Positions 61,939 to 64,000 of a stretch of DNA of 64,000 nucleotides are shown here, in pieces (position 1 is the first letter of the stretch; the number at the start of each line of letters is the position of its first letter). The translations under genes were made by a program, and so were the position numbers. Location: contig NZ_RCDA01000001.1 in assembly GCF_003664325.1 (NCBI RefSeq), positions 124,001 through 188,000 of the forward strand. The letters run 5' to 3'. Under the pieces are notes generated by a model. The model was not told the origin of the DNA and searched no databases. It worked only from the letters and a program-made list of their open reading frames with translations. Origin of the DNA: Alkalispirillum mobile (GTDB lineage Bacteria; Pseudomonadota; Gammaproteobacteria; Nitrococcales; Halorhodospiraceae).

Positions 61939-62672
61939 CGTTGGCCATTATCGGCGGGACGGGGTTGACCCGTTTGGATGGGCTGGAGATCACTCGCAGG
62001 GAAGTGGTCCGGACGCCCTTTGGTGAGCCCTCCGGCCCGGTCATACACGGGGTCCTGCAGGGGCGCGAGGTCATGTTCCTGGCCCGCCATGGCTATGCCC
62101 ACACCATTCCCCCGCACCAGATCAACTACCGCGCCAACATCTGGGCCATGCGCCACTTGGGGGTGCGCCGCGTCATCGCCGTGGCCGCGGTCGGCGGCCT
62201 GGCCGACGAGATGGAGCCGGGGCGGCTGGTCTTTCCGGACCAGATCATCGACTACACCTACGGCCGCCGCCACACCTTCTTCGAACAGGACCTCACGGAC
62301 GTGGTCCACATCGATTTCACCTACCCCTATGAGCAGACCCTGCGGGACGCGCTGATCAGCGCTGCCGACGCCGCGGGCCTGGACGCCGTCCCGTGGGGGA
62401 CCTACGGGGCTACCCAAGGGCCCCGGCTGGAGACCGCTGCGGAGGTCCGCCGGCTCGCCCGGGATGGGTGCCACGTGGTCGGCATGACCGGCATGCCGGA
62501 GGCGGCACTGGCCCGGGAGGCCGGCCTGGCCTACGCCACCTGCGCGGCGGTGGCCAACTGGGCGGCGGGTATCGGCGGGCGGACGGTCACGATGGAAGAG
62601 ATCGATGCCAACCTGGTGAAGGGCATGGAGCGGGTCCGGAGCCTGCTCGCAAAGGCGGTGCCGCAGTTGTGA
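61935..62672 (+). CDS. S-methyl-5'-thioinosine phosphorylase (MTIP)
   Basis: A 245-residue purine nucleoside phosphorylase of the MTAP class. It has AIIGGTGLTRLDGL, RHGYAHTIPPHQINYRANIWAM, TYGATQGPRLETAAEVR and GMTGMPEAALAREAGLAYAT. The trimeric MTIP subgroup of Pseudomonas lies next to nagZ as here, and purine-site residues favour inosine over adenosine, so methylthioinosine cleavage to hypoxanthine and methylthioribose-1-phosphate is the best assignment. MTAP activity cannot be excluded. Confidence 0.88.
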   Translation: MTLAIIGGTGLTRLDGLEITRREVVRTPFGEPSGPVIHGVLQGREVMFLARHGYAHTIPPHQINYRANIWAMRHLGVRRVIAVAAVGGLADEMEPGRLVFPDQIIDYTYGRRHTFFEQDLTDVVHIDFTYPYEQTLRDALISAADAAGLDAVPWGTYGATQGPRLETAAEVRRLARDGCHVVGMTGMPEAALAREAGLAYATCAAVANWAAGIGGRTVTMEEIDANLVKGMERVRSLLAKAVPQL

Positions 62673-62747
62673 CGACGAGCAGGGCCGCGGCTGCCTGCCC
62701 CTCTGGCCTGGGCGCGGGAGCCACGGCCCGCGGGCGGGAGAGCAGCG

Positions 62748-63737
62748 CTATTCCGCCCGGTTGGCCGGTGGTTCCTGCGCCGCCTCCGGCAGAGGGCCTA
62801 CGGTTACGGGTTGCTCATCAATCCGGGGCTGCCCACCCTCCGCGTGATCGAGGTTGAGTACGGCCAGGCCCTCATAACCCTCGGCACCGTTGGCCTCGGC
62901 GGTAACCACATGGCCAAGCCGTTTGCCGCCACTGTTTCGCACCTCGTCGCCCGGTCGGGGCGGTAGGCCCTCGCCGCGGATCGGGAACATGCGTTTCTTC
63001 AAGCGGCCGAGGTAGTGCATCCGGGCCACCACTTCCTGGCCGGGATAACAGCCCTTGCGGAAGGTCAGCCCGTCGAGGATATCGAGGTTCGCCATCTGCG
63101 GGATGAAAAGGTCCTGGCTGTCCTGGAAGACCTCCGGCTCACCCTCGCGGATCTGCAACAGGCGCCAGTGCTGGGTGTCCCCCACTGGCAGTTCACGCAG
63201 CGTTTCCCAGAGCCGGTTCATTCGGTCGGGGCCGGCCAGCAACAGACCTCTGGTTTCGCCGAGGCGAAGCAGGGTGGCGCCGTGGGCCTGAAAGGCCACG
63301 CCATCCTCCGGCAGGTCTGCATCCAGGCTCTGCGCGGCGGCTTGCAGTGCCGATTGGCCGTGCAGCCCCAGGGCAAGCAATTCGCCGGAACGGTCCGCGA
63401 GGGTGACCCGGGCCCGCAGGACAAACATCTGCAGGCGACGCATGACCCCGGTCACCAGCTCACCGGGGCAGAGCAGCCGGAAGTGCTGGTCGCTATCCCG
63501 GACAACGCGGAACAAGGCCAGCAACCGCCCCTTGGGGTTGCACCAGCCGGCGAGCCGCCAGCTCCGTGTTGGCATGCCCTTGATGTCGTGGGTCAGCTGG
63601 CTGTGCAGGAACTCGGCGGCGTCCGGGCCCTCTACGGCGATAACGCCGGCGTCGGGCAGCGGGGTGATCAGCGCATCCGGCAGGGCGTTCAGCGGCACCG
63701 GCGCGACATCTTGGATATCGGTCCACGTTACGGACAT
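62748..63737 (-). CDS. ygfZ: Folate-binding protein YgfZ (Fe-S maturation)
   Basis: A 329-residue tetrahydrofolate-binding protein related to aminomethyltransferase, needed for repair or assembly of some Fe-S enzymes such as MiaB. It shows the signature KGCYPGQEVVARMHYLGRLK, VEGPDAAEFLHSQLTHDI and WCNPKGRLLALFRV. The chain ends in a short acidic tail. It is convergent with MTIP and divergent from the SDHAF4 gene. Confidence 0.93.
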   Translation of the reverse strand: MSVTWTDIQDVAPVPLNALPDALITPLPDAGVIAVEGPDAAEFLHSQLTHDIKGMPTRSWRLAGWCNPKGRLLALFRVVRDSDQHFRLLCPGELVTGVMRRLQMFVLRARVTLADRSGELLALGLHGQSALQAAAQSLDADLPEDGVAFQAHGATLLRLGETRGLLLAGPDRMNRLWETLRELPVGDTQHWRLLQIREGEPEVFQDSQDLFIPQMANLDILDGLTFRKGCYPGQEVVARMHYLGRLKKRMFPIRGEGLPPRPGDEVRNSGGKRLGHVVTAEANGAEGYEGLAVLNLDHAEGGQPRIDEQPVTVGPLPEAAQEPPANRAE

Positions 63738-63810
63738 CAGACCTCCTCAGCGCGAAACAGGCCTATGGCATAATAAGAGCCGCCAACAGCAGACCTTGCA
63801 GGAGACGGCC

Positions 63811-63993
63811 ATGACTGAACGTGACAGCCAGCAACAGTCCGCGGATGAAAAGGCGGTCGACCGCCCCGATGATACCACGGGCCGGGTGACCGATGAGGGT
63901 GCCGGTAAGGCCAAGGAGATCGGCGGGCCGAAGGGGCCGGAACCGACCCGTTACGGGGATTGGGAACGGAATGGGCGGTGCAGCGATTTCTGA
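63811..63993 (+). CDS. DUF1674 / succinate dehydrogenase assembly factor 4 homologue
   Basis: A 60-residue protein of the SdhAF4/DUF1674 family, ending GPKGPEPTRYGDWERNGRCSDF, the family's diagnostic C-terminus that binds flavinylated SdhA. The N-terminal half is disordered and acidic. ATG 63811 has CAGGAG 6 bases upstream. It lies divergent from ygfZ at the right edge of the window. Confidence 0.9.
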   Translation: MTERDSQQQSADEKAVDRPDDTTGRVTDEGAGKAKEIGGPKGPEPTRYGDWERNGRCSDF

Positions 63994-64000
63994 ACCTGGC

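Overview
This 64-kb window is a gene-dense, GC-rich chromosomal segment from a Gammaproteobacterium. Its gene content is sulfide oxidation by flavocytochrome c, a SoxYZ-type carrier, a respiratory molybdenum formate dehydrogenase and a tungsten/molybdenum aldehyde oxidoreductase. Together with strongly acidic proteins, this points to a chemolithotrophic or facultatively autotrophic member of the Ectothiorhodospiraceae (Alkalilimnicola / Halorhodospira type). The taxonomic placement is inference from content and style. I see no rRNA, CRISPR array, insertion sequence, integrase or prophage gene; the window looks like core and lineage-specific chromosome.

Layout. 1-5.8 kb is a sulfur block: a divergent sulfate-binding protein and cysA, then fccA-fccB (sulfide dehydrogenase), a YeeE/YedE sulfur transporter and a fused SoxY-SoxZ carrier, closed by an intrinsic terminator. 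5.9-13.9 kb holds mostly membrane proteins (DUF2189, orphan CbiM-like, an unrecognised one, fused SpmA-SpmB, a SLAC1/TehA channel), a HEAT-like protein, and two quinone-detoxifying enzymes (YqjG, WrbA). 14-26 kb is the formate dehydrogenase locus: moeA, DUF6494 and moaA, then DUF3305-DUF3306-ferredoxin-TorD-Tat peptide-FdhA-FdhB-lipoprotein-FdhC, a terminator, and DUF6505. 26-29.7 kb carries a chemoreceptor, a small export protein, YjbQ and tRNA-Ser(GGA). 29.8-34.1 kb (minus strand) is an aldehyde oxidoreductase operon with Fe-S, catalytic, FAD and MoaD-like subunits plus a small unrecognised protein. 34.4-37.3 kb holds folE-folX, gltX and two identical tRNA-Ala(GGC) genes. 37.4-39.1 kb is AhpD-mobA-yqeC.

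39.4-49.5 kb carries a BigR/SqrR-like persulfide-sensor regulator, a SulP transporter, msrA, a sigma-54 activator, a SafE-like protein, an ABC ATPase-permease-AttH/CrtC-like lipoprotein operon and a tandem universal stress protein. 49.6-64 kb holds metabolic genes: glpK, thiC under a TPP riboswitch, IclR/glycerate kinase, a pterin dehydratase, moaC, gpmA, a CYTH-LdtYkuD-NagZ-Hpt-MTIP operon, ygfZ and an SDHAF4 homologue.

Two themes link the genes. One is sulfur: sulfate/thiosulfate import, sulfide oxidation, a sulfane-sulfur carrier and a predicted persulfide sensor. The other is the pyranopterin cofactor: moaA, moeA, moaC, mobA, yqeC, a MoaD-like protein and a PCD-type dehydratase lie around two pterin enzymes (formate dehydrogenase and aldehyde oxidoreductase), though in several separate transcription units.
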